In this document: positions 1 to 8,148 of the stretch, in pieces
Position numbering within the stretch: the stretch's first letter is position 1
How the letters are laid out: each line of letters begins with the position of its first letter
Assembly: GCA_027486755.1 (NCBI GenBank)
Contig: JAIXOM010000045.1
Span: 62,001-126,000, forward strand
Length of the DNA stretch: 64,000 nt
Direction: 5' to 3'
Source of the DNA: Comamonadaceae bacterium
GTDB taxonomy: Bacteria; Pseudomonadota; Gammaproteobacteria; Burkholderiales; Burkholderiaceae_C
Made by a program: the position numbers and the translations under genes
The notes under the pieces: model-generated
The model's input: only the letters and a program-made list of their open reading frames with translations
What the model was told of the DNA's origin: nothing
Databases searched by the model: none

Positions 1-50
1 CCGGCGGGCCGCAGGGGCAGGGCGCTGTAAAGGTAGTGGGGGTGGTCCAT
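1..50 (-). CDS. 5' end of a polysaccharide-deacetylase-like protein (partial)
   Basis: Only the first 16 codons and part of the next are inside the window; the gene runs leftward off the edge. The visible N-terminus (MDHPHYLYSALPLRPA) resembles the conserved start of polysaccharide deacetylases of the PuuE/allantoinase-like group, where an Asp-His...Tyr-Ser-Ala...Arg-Pro pattern precedes the deacetylase fold. It is divergent from the large catabolic unit that starts at 228, so both would share the intergenic region with the inverted repeat at 156-179. Such deacetylases often sit beside catabolic clusters for small nitrogenous or carboxylic compounds. The identification rests on very few residues. 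Confidence 0.4.
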   Translation of the reverse strand, partial: MDHPHYLYSALPLRPA

Positions 51-155
51 GGTGGTGCGAAGGGTAGCGCCCAAGACCGGTAGGATAGGCGCTGGAAAAC
101 CCCTGAATTTGTCGGTCACTTGACTTCCGGACCTGATGATTGCACAGTCGGGGGT

Positions 156-179
156 AATTGTCCTATTTATAGGACAATT
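156..179. promoter_or_regulatory. Perfect 24-bp inverted repeat, probable GntR-family operator
   Basis: Two 11-base arms, AATTGTCCTAT and its exact reverse complement, are separated by TT. The repeat lies about 50 bases upstream of the first gene of the catabolic unit and between divergent transcription units. Dyads with TTGTC-type half-sites are typical of GntR-family operators, and a GntR/HutC regulator is encoded at 7329 in the same unit. Pairing of regulator and site is inference. Confidence 0.6.
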
Positions 180-227
180 TGGAAACCCTTTAGCCTTTCC
201 CCTAAACCCATTTTTCGAGGACTGACC

Positions 228-1445
228 ATGACGTCTCAATCCCGCGTGTCTCGTCGTTTGATTTTGCAGGCCGGTGCGGCCGCCTCCGCGCTTGGCGCGC
301 CCGGTCTGCTGTTGGCCCAGGCCCGGTCGGTCAAGATCGGTCTGGTGCATCCGGTCAGCGGCGGCCTGGCCTACAGCGGCGGGCAGGGGCGTCTGGGCTG
401 CCAGTTGGCCATTGAAGAGATCAACGCTGCCGGCGGTATCAAGGCCATGGGCGGCGCCCGCCTTGAGGCAGCCCTGGGCGATTCACAGTCGCGGCCCGAG
501 GTTGGCGTCTCCGAAGTCGAGCGCCTGCATCAGGAGGGTGTGGCCGCCTATGTCGGATGCTTTTCCAGCGCCATCGCGCTGCCGGCCACCCAGGCAGCGG
601 CCAAGTACAACACGCCCTTCATGATCGATGTGGGCGTGTCCGACAACATCGTCAATCGCGGCCTGAAGAACGTCTTTCGCCTCGCCCCTGGCTTTGGCAA
701 GTGCGTCGACGACGCCATCGAAGGCCTGGGTCAGGTCAACAAGGCCGCCGGCGGCATCGCCAAGAAGGCCGTGCTGGTGCATGAGGAGTCCGAGTTCGGC
801 ACCGGCACTGCCAAGTTGCTGGCCGGCAAACTCCCCGGCATCGGTGTCGAGGTGGCCGAGGTCATCAAGCATGCCAACCCGACCCGCGACTTCACCAATG
901 TGGCCCTGCGCATCCGCAGCCTGCGCCCCGATGTGGTGATCATGAGCAACTACCAGAACGAGTATGTTTTGTTGGCGCGCACTCTGCATCAGCAGAAAGT
1001 TGATCTGGCGGCGATGTTCAGCGTACTCGGCGGCGGCTTCAACTACAAGCTGGTGCAGGAGCAGCCGGATGTGGCTCAGCACATGATGGACTTCAACCAT
1101 TGGTTCAACCCCCGCAATCCCAAAGCGGCCGATCTGCGCAAGCGCGCAGCCGACAAAGGCGCACTGTTCACCTTCGAGGTCTACTGCGGCTACAACTCGG
1201 TCAAGCTCTATGCCGACGCGCTGCAGCGTGCCGGCACTGCCGACAAGGAAAAGGTCATCGCTGCCCTGGAGGCCAGCACCTGGGCCGATCACTTCATGCC
1301 TTACGGCGCGACCAAGTTCGTCAATGGGCAGAACCAGGGCGGCAAGGCCGTGCTGCTGCAAGCGAGCAAGACCGACATCGAGGTGGTCTGGCCCAATGAG
1401 TTTGCGGCTGCCAAGCCCATCTTCCCCAAGCCCAAATTCAGCTGA
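228..1445 (+). CDS. ABC transporter substrate-binding protein, branched-chain amino acid (LivJ) type
   Basis: This is a 405-residue periplasmic binding protein of the Peripla_BP_6 family. It would deliver the substrate to the permeases and ATPases encoded just downstream. The N-terminus has a Tat-like signal (SRRLILQ followed by an alanine-rich hydrophobic stretch ending near LLLAQA), and the mature protein starts with the usual beta-strand VKIGLVHPVSGG. The ATG at 228 is chosen because CGAGG lies 7 bases upstream and the signal peptide begins there; an upstream in-frame start at 120 would add residues without homology-like character. The ligand cannot be read from sequence: this family binds amino acids, amides, aromatic acids and dicarboxylates alike. 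Confidence 0.9.
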   Translation: MTSQSRVSRRLILQAGAAASALGAPGLLLAQARSVKIGLVHPVSGGLAYSGGQGRLGCQLAIEEINAAGGIKAMGGARLEAALGDSQSRPEVGVSEVERLHQEGVAAYVGCFSSAIALPATQAAAKYNTPFMIDVGVSDNIVNRGLKNVFRLAPGFGKCVDDAIEGLGQVNKAAGGIAKKAVLVHEESEFGTGTAKLLAGKLPGIGVEVAEVIKHANPTRDFTNVALRIRSLRPDVVIMSNYQNEYVLLARTLHQQKVDLAAMFSVLGGGFNYKLVQEQPDVAQHMMDFNHWFNPRNPKAADLRKRAADKGALFTFEVYCGYNSVKLYADALQRAGTADKEKVIAALEASTWADHFMPYGATKFVNGQNQGGKAVLLQASKTDIEVVWPNEFAAAKPIFPKPKFS

Positions 1446-1458
1446 TCGAACGCTGAGG

Positions 1459-1482
1459 GCCGCTGTCCCCTCGGACAGCGGC
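1459..1482 (+). other. Hairpin after the binding-protein gene
   Basis: A perfect 10-bp stem (GCCGCTGTCC and its complement) with a 4-base loop begins 14 bases after the stop codon. There is no T-run. It probably protects the 3' end of the binding-protein mRNA or pauses polymerase. Confidence 0.5.
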
Positions 1483-1486
1483 TTGT

Positions 1487-1523
1487 GCGCACCGCCCGCC
1501 GCATCGGCGGGGTGCGCGGTTTT
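1487..1523 (+). terminator. Partial intrinsic terminator between binding protein and permease genes
   Basis: GCGCACC pairs with GGTGCGC and, inside it, CCGCCG pairs with CGGCGG around a CAT loop, with a 2-base bulge. GG and four Ts follow. The short T-run suggests partial read-through, a usual way of making more binding protein than membrane subunits. Confidence 0.5.
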
Positions 1524-1555
1524 CGGCTTTATTTACCGAATCAGGACAAGTCCAA

Positions 1556-2425
1556 GTGGATCCCACTATCCTGGCCGCAGCGGCCATCAACGGCTTGCTG
1601 ATGGGCGGCATCTATACCCTGGTCGCGTCGGGCCTGACGCTGATCTATGGGGTGTTGCACATCATCAACTTCGCCCACGGCAGCATGTTGATGCTGGCCA
1701 TGTTCGGCGTCTATTTCCTGCTGACCAAGCTGGGTATTGATCCCTATTTGGCGCTGCTGGTCATGGTGCCCGCCATGTACGCGCTGGGCTACCTGCTTTA
1801 CCGCCACATGATCGGGCGCCTTTCGCTTGGGCGCGATGAGAACATTTTGCTCATCACCTTGGGGCTGTCCATCCTGATCGAGAACCTGGCCTTGCTGTTT
1901 TTCAAGGGTGATTCGCGCACGGTGTCGCTTTCCTACAGCGACAAGATGTTCGAGCTCGGGCCGCTGCTGCTGGGCATGCCCAAGGTGATTTCCTTCGTCG
2001 CCGCCATGGTGCTGTGTGCGATGCTGGGCTTGTTCATCACCCGCACTGACACGGGCAAAGCCATACGAGCGGTGGCCAAGGAGCGCATGGGCGCGCGCCT
2101 GGTGGGTATCGATGTCGAGCGCATCTTTGCGGTGTCTTTTGGCATAGGTCTGGCCACATTGGGCGCGGCTGCCTGCTTGTTGATGCCGATCTTTTATGTC
2201 TCACCTTCTAGCGGGCATGTGTTCGTCATCGTCGCCTTCACCGTGGTGGTGCTCGGCGGCATGGGCAGCTTCCTAGGTGCGGTGCTCGGTGGCCTGATCG
2301 TCGGCCTGACCGAATCGTTTGGTGGCCTTTTCCTGGGCGAGAGCTTGGGGCAGATCGGCATTTCGCTGATCTTCATCCTCATCTTGCTGTTCCGGCCCTC
2401 GGGCCTGTTTGGAGACAAGCGATGA
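1556..2425 (+). CDS. Branched-chain-type ABC transporter permease (LivH family)
   Basis: This 289-residue inner-membrane permease has about eight hydrophobic segments and belongs to the BPD_transp_2 family. Typical LivH features are the N-terminal NGLLMGGIYTLVASGLTLIYG segment (shown shortened in the family as G-G-x-Y-x-L-x-A-x-G-L) and the cytoplasmic coupling region around KAIRAVAKERMGARLVGI. The start is GTG at 1556, with AGGA about 10 bases upstream. Its end overlaps the next permease gene by four bases (ATGA), showing translational coupling. Together with the 2422 product it forms the translocation channel of the importer. Confidence 0.9.
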   Translation: MDPTILAAAAINGLLMGGIYTLVASGLTLIYGVLHIINFAHGSMLMLAMFGVYFLLTKLGIDPYLALLVMVPAMYALGYLLYRHMIGRLSLGRDENILLITLGLSILIENLALLFFKGDSRTVSLSYSDKMFELGPLLLGMPKVISFVAAMVLCAMLGLFITRTDTGKAIRAVAKERMGARLVGIDVERIFAVSFGIGLATLGAAACLLMPIFYVSPSSGHVFVIVAFTVVVLGGMGSFLGAVLGGLIVGLTESFGGLFLGESLGQIGISLIFILILLFRPSGLFGDKR

Positions 2426-3384
2426 GCGCCGCCCGTCCATCCTGGCTGGGTCATGGCCTGTTGCTGCTCATTGCATTGGCCTTTCCCCTGCTCTTTAGTT
2501 CGCCCTTCATGGTCAATTTTGGCGTGCTGGCGCTGTTTTACGCCTTCATAGGCCAATCCTGGAACATCGCAGGCGGCTTTGCCGGCCAGCTTTCCTTCGG
2601 CCATGTGGCGTTTTTCGGCGTAGGCGCCTACGCCTCGACCATGGTGCAGATGCGCCTGGGCTGGAACCCCTGGATGGGCCTGCCGGTCTCTGCACTGGCT
2701 GGTGCGGCAGCCGGCTGGCTGATCGCGGTGCTGTCTTTCAGGGCAGGTCTGAAGGGCTCGTATTTCGCGCTGATCACGCTGGCCTTTGCAGAGGTGTTTC
2801 GCATCGTCGTCAACTCGGTGGAGGTGACCGGCGGCGGCCTGGGCATGCTCATTCCCATGAAGCAGACCGCTGCCAACTTCCAGTTTGGCGACCGCCGGGT
2901 GTTTTACTTCATCATCCTGGCCTTGACGGTGGCCTCGGTGCTGCTGGCCCTGTGGCTCAAGGCCTCGCGCTTTGGCGCCCGCTTGGCTGCGATCCGTGAG
3001 AACGAAGACTCGGCGCGGGCTCTGGGCATCAATACCTTCGCAGAGAAGACCAAGATCATGATGATCTCGGGCGCCATTGCTGGCATCGGCGGCTGCTTTT
3101 TTGCGCAATATTTTCTCTACATCGATCCGACGATTGCGTTTGGCGTCGACAAGTCGGTCGAGATGCTGCTGGTTAGCATGATTGGCGGCGCTGGCACGGT
3201 CTACGGGCCGCTGATTGGCGCGGTGCTACTGGCGGCCATCAGCGAAGTGACCCGCGCCTGGTTCACCATTCAGGGCCTGTCGCTGGTGCTCTATGGGGCT
3301 TTGTTGGTGGTGATCATCGCCTACCTGCCCAATGGCTTGATTGATTTGTTCAAGCGGCGCAGTCAGCGCCCTGGGAGTCCATGA
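2422..3384 (+). CDS. Branched-chain-type ABC transporter permease (LivM family)
   Basis: The 320-residue product is the second permease of the importer and pairs with the LivH-type subunit. It has roughly nine to ten hydrophobic segments. The LivM hallmark region LSFGHVAFFGVGAYAS lies near residues 53-68, and a second conserved block, RFGARLAAIRENEDSARALGI, is the loop that contacts the ATPase. The start overlaps the upstream stop, and the stop overlaps the ATPase gene downstream, so the five transporter genes are one translationally coupled unit. Nothing in the sequence fixes the substrate. Confidence 0.9.
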   Translation: MSAARPSWLGHGLLLLIALAFPLLFSSPFMVNFGVLALFYAFIGQSWNIAGGFAGQLSFGHVAFFGVGAYASTMVQMRLGWNPWMGLPVSALAGAAAGWLIAVLSFRAGLKGSYFALITLAFAEVFRIVVNSVEVTGGGLGMLIPMKQTAANFQFGDRRVFYFIILALTVASVLLALWLKASRFGARLAAIRENEDSARALGINTFAEKTKIMMISGAIAGIGGCFFAQYFLYIDPTIAFGVDKSVEMLLVSMIGGAGTVYGPLIGAVLLAAISEVTRAWFTIQGLSLVLYGALLVVIIAYLPNGLIDLFKRRSQRPGSP

Positions 3385-4133
3385 TGCTCAAGGTCACCAA
3401 CCTGACCAAGATCTTCGGCGGTCTCAAGGCGGTCGATGGCGCCAGCCTGGAGGTGGGCCAGGGCCGCATCGTGGCCTTGATCGGCCCCAATGGCGCCGGC
3501 AAGACGACCTTGTTTGCCTGCATCGCTGGCTTCCTGCCCATCAACCAAGGCCGTGTGGAGTTACTCGGTCAGGACATCACCGGCATGAAGGTGCATGACA
3601 TCGCCCGGCTGGGCATGGTGCGCACTTTTCAGATCACCCAGCCCTTTGCCAAGCTGACGGTGCTGGAGAACATCGCCGTCGGTTCTCACCAGTTGCACGC
3701 CCGCCGTGCCGACGCGCTGGCTCACGCACGCACCGTGGCCGAGCGGGTGGGCATGCCCGCGGCCATGCTCGATCAGCCGGCGGCCGAACTGACCGTGGCT
3801 GGGCGCAAGCGCCTGGAATTGGCGCGCGCCTTGGCTACCGAGCCCAAGCTTTTGCTGCTCGACGAGGTCATGGCGGGCCTCAATCCGCAGGAGATCGTCG
3901 AAATCATCGGCATCATCCGCAAGATCCGCGACGGCGGCGTCACCATTTTGCTGATCGAACATGTGATGCACGCGGTCATGAGCTTGTCCGAGCATATTTA
4001 TGTGCTGTCCTACGGCAAGATCATCGCGCAGGGCGCGCCGAAAGACATCGTGAACAACCGCGATGTGGTGGAAGCCTATCTGGGGCGGGGTGCTGCTGAG
4101 CAGATGGCGGCGGCGGAGGGTCAACATGCTTGA
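3381..4133 (+). CDS. Branched-chain-type ABC transporter ATP-binding protein (LivG family)
   Basis: This 250-residue cytoplasmic ATPase powers the importer. Walker A is GPNGAGKTT near residues 36-44, Walker B is LLLLDE, followed by the AGLN D-loop and a switch His in LLIEH. The signature motif is unusual: where LivG usually has LSYGQQ or LSGGQ, this protein reads LTVAGRKRLELARAL. Variant signatures of the L-x-x-A-x-R-K-R-L-E form do occur in LivG-like proteins of Burkholderiales, so it may still be functional. Two adjacent ATG codons are possible starts; GGGAG lies a few bases upstream. Confidence 0.88.
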   Translation: MMLKVTNLTKIFGGLKAVDGASLEVGQGRIVALIGPNGAGKTTLFACIAGFLPINQGRVELLGQDITGMKVHDIARLGMVRTFQITQPFAKLTVLENIAVGSHQLHARRADALAHARTVAERVGMPAAMLDQPAAELTVAGRKRLELARALATEPKLLLLDEVMAGLNPQEIVEIIGIIRKIRDGGVTILLIEHVMHAVMSLSEHIYVLSYGKIIAQGAPKDIVNNRDVVEAYLGRGAAEQMAAAEGQHA

Positions 4134-4827
4134 GATCCGTCAACTGCACGCCGGCTACGGCAGCATAGAGATTCTGCGCGGCGTCGATCTGGAGGTGGGT
4201 GCCGGCGAGATCGTGGCTGTCCTGGGCAGCAACGGCGTGGGCAAGTCCACCCTCAATAACAATATTTCGGCGCTTTACCGTCCCTTCTCAGGCTCAATCC
4301 GCTTTGAAGGCCAGGAGATGGTGGGGCTGTCTTCGAGCGAGGTGGTGCGCCGCGGCTTGATTCATGTGCCCGAGGGCCGGCGGATTTTCCCTAACCTTAA
4401 TGTGCGCGAGAACCTCGAGTTGGGCAGCCTGGTGCGCGGCAAGGAGCGGCGCTCGCAGAACATCGAGCGCGTGGTGGGCATTTTCCCAAGGCTGAAAGAG
4501 CGCTTTGACCAGCAGGCCGGTACGCTCTCGGGTGGCGAGCAGCAGATGCTGGCCATAGGCCGCGGCTTGATGTCCGAGCCACGCCTGCTCATCATGGACG
4601 AGCCCTCTTTGGGTCTGGCGCCCTTGCTGGTCGAGCAGATGTTCGAGCTGATACAGCGCATCAACCAGGACGGTATGCCTATTTTGCTGATGGAGCAAAA
4701 CGCGGTGCAGACCCTGGCCATTGCACACCGTGCCTACATCATCGAAAACGGTGTGATCGCAATGCAGGGCAAGGCCAGTAATCTGGTGCGTGACCCGCAA
4801 TTGCGTAAAAACTACCTGGGGCTCTGA
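4126..4827 (+). CDS. Branched-chain-type ABC transporter ATP-binding protein (LivF family)
   Basis: A 233-residue ATPase, partner of the LivG-type subunit. Walker A is GSNGVGKST, the signature is LSGGEQQ, Walker B is LLIMDEPS, and the switch His position is occupied by Gln in LLMEQN, which is normal for LivF. The ATG at 4126 overlaps the preceding stop and has GGAGGG 6 bases upstream; a longer in-frame start at 4063 lies inside the livG gene and adds no family-like sequence. After Walker A, STLNNNISAL replaces the more common TTLLNTISGL, a small local oddity. Confidence 0.9.
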   Translation: MLEIRQLHAGYGSIEILRGVDLEVGAGEIVAVLGSNGVGKSTLNNNISALYRPFSGSIRFEGQEMVGLSSSEVVRRGLIHVPEGRRIFPNLNVRENLELGSLVRGKERRSQNIERVVGIFPRLKERFDQQAGTLSGGEQQMLAIGRGLMSEPRLLIMDEPSLGLAPLLVEQMFELIQRINQDGMPILLMEQNAVQTLAIAHRAYIIENGVIAMQGKASNLVRDPQLRKNYLGL

Positions 4828-4830
4828 GCC

Positions 4831-5589
4831 ATGGATGCTGGCAGTCCTGAATTGAGCGGCCGGCATGCGTTGGTGACTGGCGCGGGATCAGGCATAGGCC
4901 TGGCCACAGTCCGTGCCTTGCTGGGTCATGGCGCTAAGGTGGCGGCGGTGGTGCAAAACGAGGCGCAGCGTGGGGCTCTGACTGGGCTGTTGCCCGCTGA
5001 GCGCATCTTGGTGCAAGACCTGCTTGACGACGCGGCCTGCGCCGCCTTGCCGGCCCTGGCCAGTGAGCGCCTGGGCGGGCTTGATGCGCTGGCCTGCTGC
5101 GCCGGCATCTTCTACAAAAAGGGTTCGGACGATACCCGTCTGGAGGAATGGCGCCACACCCTGGCGCTCAATCTGGACGCCACTTTCATCCTGACCCGCG
5201 CAGCGATTGCCTGTATGCGGGCCCAGCGGCGGGGCGATGCCGCCGTGGCGGTGATCAGCAGCCAGATTGGCCTGGTCGGCCATGTGCGCGGCGCGGCCTA
5301 TGCGGCCTCCAAGGCGGCGCTCAATGGCATGGTGCGCTCGCTGGCGCTGGAATGGGCCCCCGAGGCCTTGCGCGTCAATGCTGTCGGACCCGGGCCGGTC
5401 GATACGCCCATGGTGGCAGCCGCTGCCGCCGACCCGCAAGCCCTGGCGGCGATGCAGGCCACCATCCCCATGGGTCGGCTGGGCCAGCCCGAGGAAATCG
5501 GCGAGGTGGTGAGCTTTTTGCTGTCGCAAAGGGCGTCTTTCATCACCGGGCAAATTCTTTGTGTAGACGGCGGCTTTACCGCACGGTGA
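4831..5589 (+). CDS. Short-chain dehydrogenase/reductase (SDR)
   Basis: This 252-residue classical SDR is an NAD(P)-dependent oxidoreductase of about the standard family length. The cofactor motif TGAGSGIG lies near residues 16-23, the Asn of the tetrad in ALNLDAT, the Ser in VISSQIG, and the YxxxK pair in YAASK. The C-terminus has the usual PEEIGEVVSFLLS and GQILCVDGG blocks. It starts three bases after the transporter's last stop, so it belongs to the same operon and probably oxidises or reduces a hydroxyl/keto group of the imported compound or of an intermediate. SDR substrates cannot be deduced from sequence. Confidence 0.88.
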   Translation: MDAGSPELSGRHALVTGAGSGIGLATVRALLGHGAKVAAVVQNEAQRGALTGLLPAERILVQDLLDDAACAALPALASERLGGLDALACCAGIFYKKGSDDTRLEEWRHTLALNLDATFILTRAAIACMRAQRRGDAAVAVISSQIGLVGHVRGAAYAASKAALNGMVRSLALEWAPEALRVNAVGPGPVDTPMVAAAAADPQALAAMQATIPMGRLGQPEEIGEVVSFLLSQRASFITGQILCVDGGFTAR

Positions 5590-5593
5590 TGGC

Positions 5594-5923
5594 ATGAGCA
5601 GCCCGGGCGCGCCCACCCCCACGGCCTTGAAACACCTGGCCAGCGTGGTGCGCAGCAAGAACGCCGGCCCGCTGTGCTTGACGGTCGACCTGTTTTTCCG
5701 CGATCGGCCCGCTTATGAGCGCGCTATCGCCAGCTCTGCCTTGAGCGCACAAGGCGTTGCTGGGCTCTACGGCGTGCAGGCCGCGCAGGTTCGGCGCTTT
5801 GACCTGCCTGAGATCCTGGCCATCAAACTGGCGATGCCGCGCGCGCTGTGCGCGGGCGATCCGGGCGATGGGGACGTGTATGGCGCGCAGCAGCATGCGC
5901 CCTTGCTGGAGGTGCTGCTGTGA
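5594..5923 (+). CDS. DUF4387 domain protein (AtuA-associated small subunit)
   Basis: A 109-residue protein with the DUF4387 pattern: an N-terminal LASVVRSKNAGP block followed by LTVDLFF, and a C-terminal GDPGDGDVYG-AQQHAPLL block. Members of this family are almost always encoded next to, or fused with, AtuA/DUF1446 proteins, and here the stop overlaps the GTG start of exactly such a gene. The two presumably form one complex. Its biochemical role is not established. The Arg-Ser-Lys-Asn-Ala motif is the most conserved-looking part and a good candidate for ligand contact. Confidence 0.85.
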   Translation: MSSPGAPTPTALKHLASVVRSKNAGPLCLTVDLFFRDRPAYERAIASSALSAQGVAGLYGVQAAQVRRFDLPEILAIKLAMPRALCAGDPGDGDVYGAQQHAPLLEVLL

Positions 5924-7332
5924 GCGCGGTGGCGCGTCTGCTGAGCAGCCACAAGCCGGGGACAGAGCGCCTGCGGGTCTTGTCGGCTTCCGGCCAGCTC
6001 GGTTATGGCATTGCAGCCGAGTCCTTCGAGCGCGGGCTTGAGCGTCGTCCTCATGTCATTGGTTGCGACATGGGCTCCATTGACCCTGGGCCGTATTACC
6101 TGGGCTCGGGCCAGATCGCGGCGCCGCAGGCCATGGTCAGGCGCGACCTCGAGCGGGTTCTGTGCGCCGCCCGGGCGCTGGACGTGCCGCTGCTCATCGG
6201 CAGTGCAGGCACCGCCGGCGCTGGCCCGCATCTGCAAGCGACCTTGGCGCTGCTGCGCGAGGTGGCGCAGGCGCACCAGCTGTCATTGCGGGTGGCGACG
6301 GTGAGCAGCGACCTGCCGTCCGATCTGGTGGTGCAGGCCTTGCAGGACGGGCGCCTGCATGCGCTCGATGAAGCCACGCCGGGGGCAGGCCTGCCCGATG
6401 CCCAGGCGGTGCGTTCTTGCAGCCATATCGTGGCCCAGTGCGGCAGCCATACATTCATACAGGCGCTGAGCCTCAGGCCCGATGTGCTGATCGCCGGGCG
6501 CTCCTGCGACACCGCGATTTTTGCGGCATTGCCCATGATGCTCGGCTATGAGCCTGGCCTGGCCTTGCACATGGCCAAAATCATTGAATGCACCTCGCTG
6601 TGCTGCGAGCCGGGCGGGCGCGATGCCATGCTGGCTCAATTGGGCGAGAGCGATTTCGTGCTCGAGAGCATGAACCCCGCCCTGCGGGCCACTCCTGCGT
6701 CTGTGGCTGCCCACGCACTGTATGAGCAGGCCGATCCTTGGCAGGTCGATGAGCCTGAGGGTACGCTGGACCTGCGGCAGGCCCGCTATGAGGCGCTCGA
6801 CGAGCGACGCACCCGGGTCAGCGGCGCGCGCTTTAGTCCGCGCCCAGCGCCGACCCTCAAGGTCGAGGGCGCGGCGCGTGTGGGTGCCCGGGCGGTGTTG
6901 ATGGCTGGCGTGGCCGACCCTGGTCTGATTGCGCTGCTGCCCCAGGCCCTGCTCGAGGTTGATGCGCGCGCCCACCGGCTTCTGCCCGGCGCCTGGCAGA
7001 TGGTGCCGCACCTCTACGGTCAAGGCGCGGTGCGGCCGCTGCCCGCGGCGCAACGCAGCTCGCATGAGGTGGGGCTGGTGCTCGAATTTCTGGCCCCCGA
7101 GATGGAGCTGGCCCGCACCGCGGCGGCTGTCTTCAAGCAGAACCTGCTGCACTTTGGCTACCCCGGGCGTCTGAGCACTGGCGGCAACCTCGCTTTTGCC
7201 TTCACCCCCAGCGAATGTGATGCCCACGACAGCTACCGCTTCGTGCTTTATCACCTGCTCGAGGGAGTGGATCCGGATCAGGTGTTCGTGGTTGATGCGC
7301 AGGACTGGTCCTGGCAGGAAGAGGCGGCATGA
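5920..7332 (+). CDS. AtuA-family protein (DUF1446, acyclic terpene utilisation AtuA-like)
   Basis: The 470-residue product matches the AtuA/DUF1446 family named after a Pseudomonas gene needed for growth on acyclic terpenes. It has a Gly-rich N-terminal block (SASGQLGYG), an IGCDMGSIDPGPYYLG stretch and a central LIGSAGTAG loop, all typical of the family. The GTG at 5920 overlaps the stop of the DUF4387 gene (GTGA) and gives the family-like N-terminus MSAVARLLSS; a longer in-frame start at 5848 lies within that gene. Function of the family is unknown at enzyme level. The context with hydro-lyase, lyase and CoA-transferase genes argues for a step in carboxylate breakdown. Confidence 0.85.
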   Translation: MSAVARLLSSHKPGTERLRVLSASGQLGYGIAAESFERGLERRPHVIGCDMGSIDPGPYYLGSGQIAAPQAMVRRDLERVLCAARALDVPLLIGSAGTAGAGPHLQATLALLREVAQAHQLSLRVATVSSDLPSDLVVQALQDGRLHALDEATPGAGLPDAQAVRSCSHIVAQCGSHTFIQALSLRPDVLIAGRSCDTAIFAALPMMLGYEPGLALHMAKIIECTSLCCEPGGRDAMLAQLGESDFVLESMNPALRATPASVAAHALYEQADPWQVDEPEGTLDLRQARYEALDERRTRVSGARFSPRPAPTLKVEGAARVGARAVLMAGVADPGLIALLPQALLEVDARAHRLLPGAWQMVPHLYGQGAVRPLPAAQRSSHEVGLVLEFLAPEMELARTAAAVFKQNLLHFGYPGRLSTGGNLAFAFTPSECDAHDSYRFVLYHLLEGVDPDQVFVVDAQDWSWQEEAA

Positions 7333-8120
7333 CCGCGCGCCTGCCCTTGACCAAATACCACCAGATCTACCTGGTGCTGCGCGAGCAATTACAGGAAGGC
7401 CGATTTGCCCAGGGCATGCCGGCCGAAATGGAGTTGGCCCGCCAGTTTGGCGTGGGCCGGGTCACGGTGCGCCATGCGATGGAGCAGTTGGTGGCCGATG
7501 GACTGATCGTGCGAGTCGTCGGCCGCGGCACTTTCCCCAAGGCTGCGCCGGCCGCAGGCTTGATGCGCGATGCGGCGGTGCAGGCCCAGCCCACCCGCTT
7601 GGCCGGTTTGATGGAAAACATCGTCAGCGCCAGCCGCTCGACCACCGTCAAGGTGCTGGACTGGCGCACCGTGGCTGCGCCAGAGGCGGTGGCCAGCGCC
7701 TTGCTGCTGCCCCTGGGCGAGCCGGTCAAGAAGGCGGTGCGCCGACGCAGCTCGCGCGAGGGCCCGCTGTCTTACATCACCACCTATATGCCCTTGCACT
7801 TGGTGGCGGGCATGTCCCGGCGTGATCTGGCCAGCAAGCCCGTCCTGCAATTACTGGAAGAAGCCGGCGTCGAATTAGGGCGGGCGCAGCAGACGATTTC
7901 TGCCCGCCAGGCCGACGCGGTGGTAGCCCATGAACTGGGCGTGGCCATAGGCTCGGCGCTGCTGGCGGTGCGCCGGCGGGTGTTTGACGCGCAGGACAGG
8001 CCGGTGCAATGGCTCGAAGGTCTGTACCGGCCCGACCGCTATGAATATCTGATGGAAGTCTCACGCATCGGCAGTGTCGATGCGCGCATTTCGGTCAAGG
8101 ACCAGGGCAGTGCGGCATGA
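7329..8120 (+). CDS. GntR/HutC-family transcriptional regulator
   Basis: A 263-residue regulator with an N-terminal GntR winged helix-turn-helix (residues about 10-78, including MELARQFGVGRVTVRHAM and the wing VVGRGTF) and a C-terminal UTRA ligand-binding domain of the HutC class. The start overlaps the AtuA-family stop (ATGA), so it is made from the operon it probably controls. The perfect inverted repeat at 156-179 in front of the first gene is the natural candidate operator, with a pathway intermediate as inducer. HutC-type regulators are usually repressors released by ligand, but the sign of regulation cannot be read here. Confidence 0.9.
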   Translation: MTARLPLTKYHQIYLVLREQLQEGRFAQGMPAEMELARQFGVGRVTVRHAMEQLVADGLIVRVVGRGTFPKAAPAAGLMRDAAVQAQPTRLAGLMENIVSASRSTTVKVLDWRTVAAPEAVASALLLPLGEPVKKAVRRRSSREGPLSYITTYMPLHLVAGMSRRDLASKPVLQLLEEAGVELGRAQQTISARQADAVVAHELGVAIGSALLAVRRRVFDAQDRPVQWLEGLYRPDRYEYLMEVSRIGSVDARISVKDQGSAA

Positions 8121-8148
8121 GGGTGCTGCGGATCAAGGAGTTACACAG

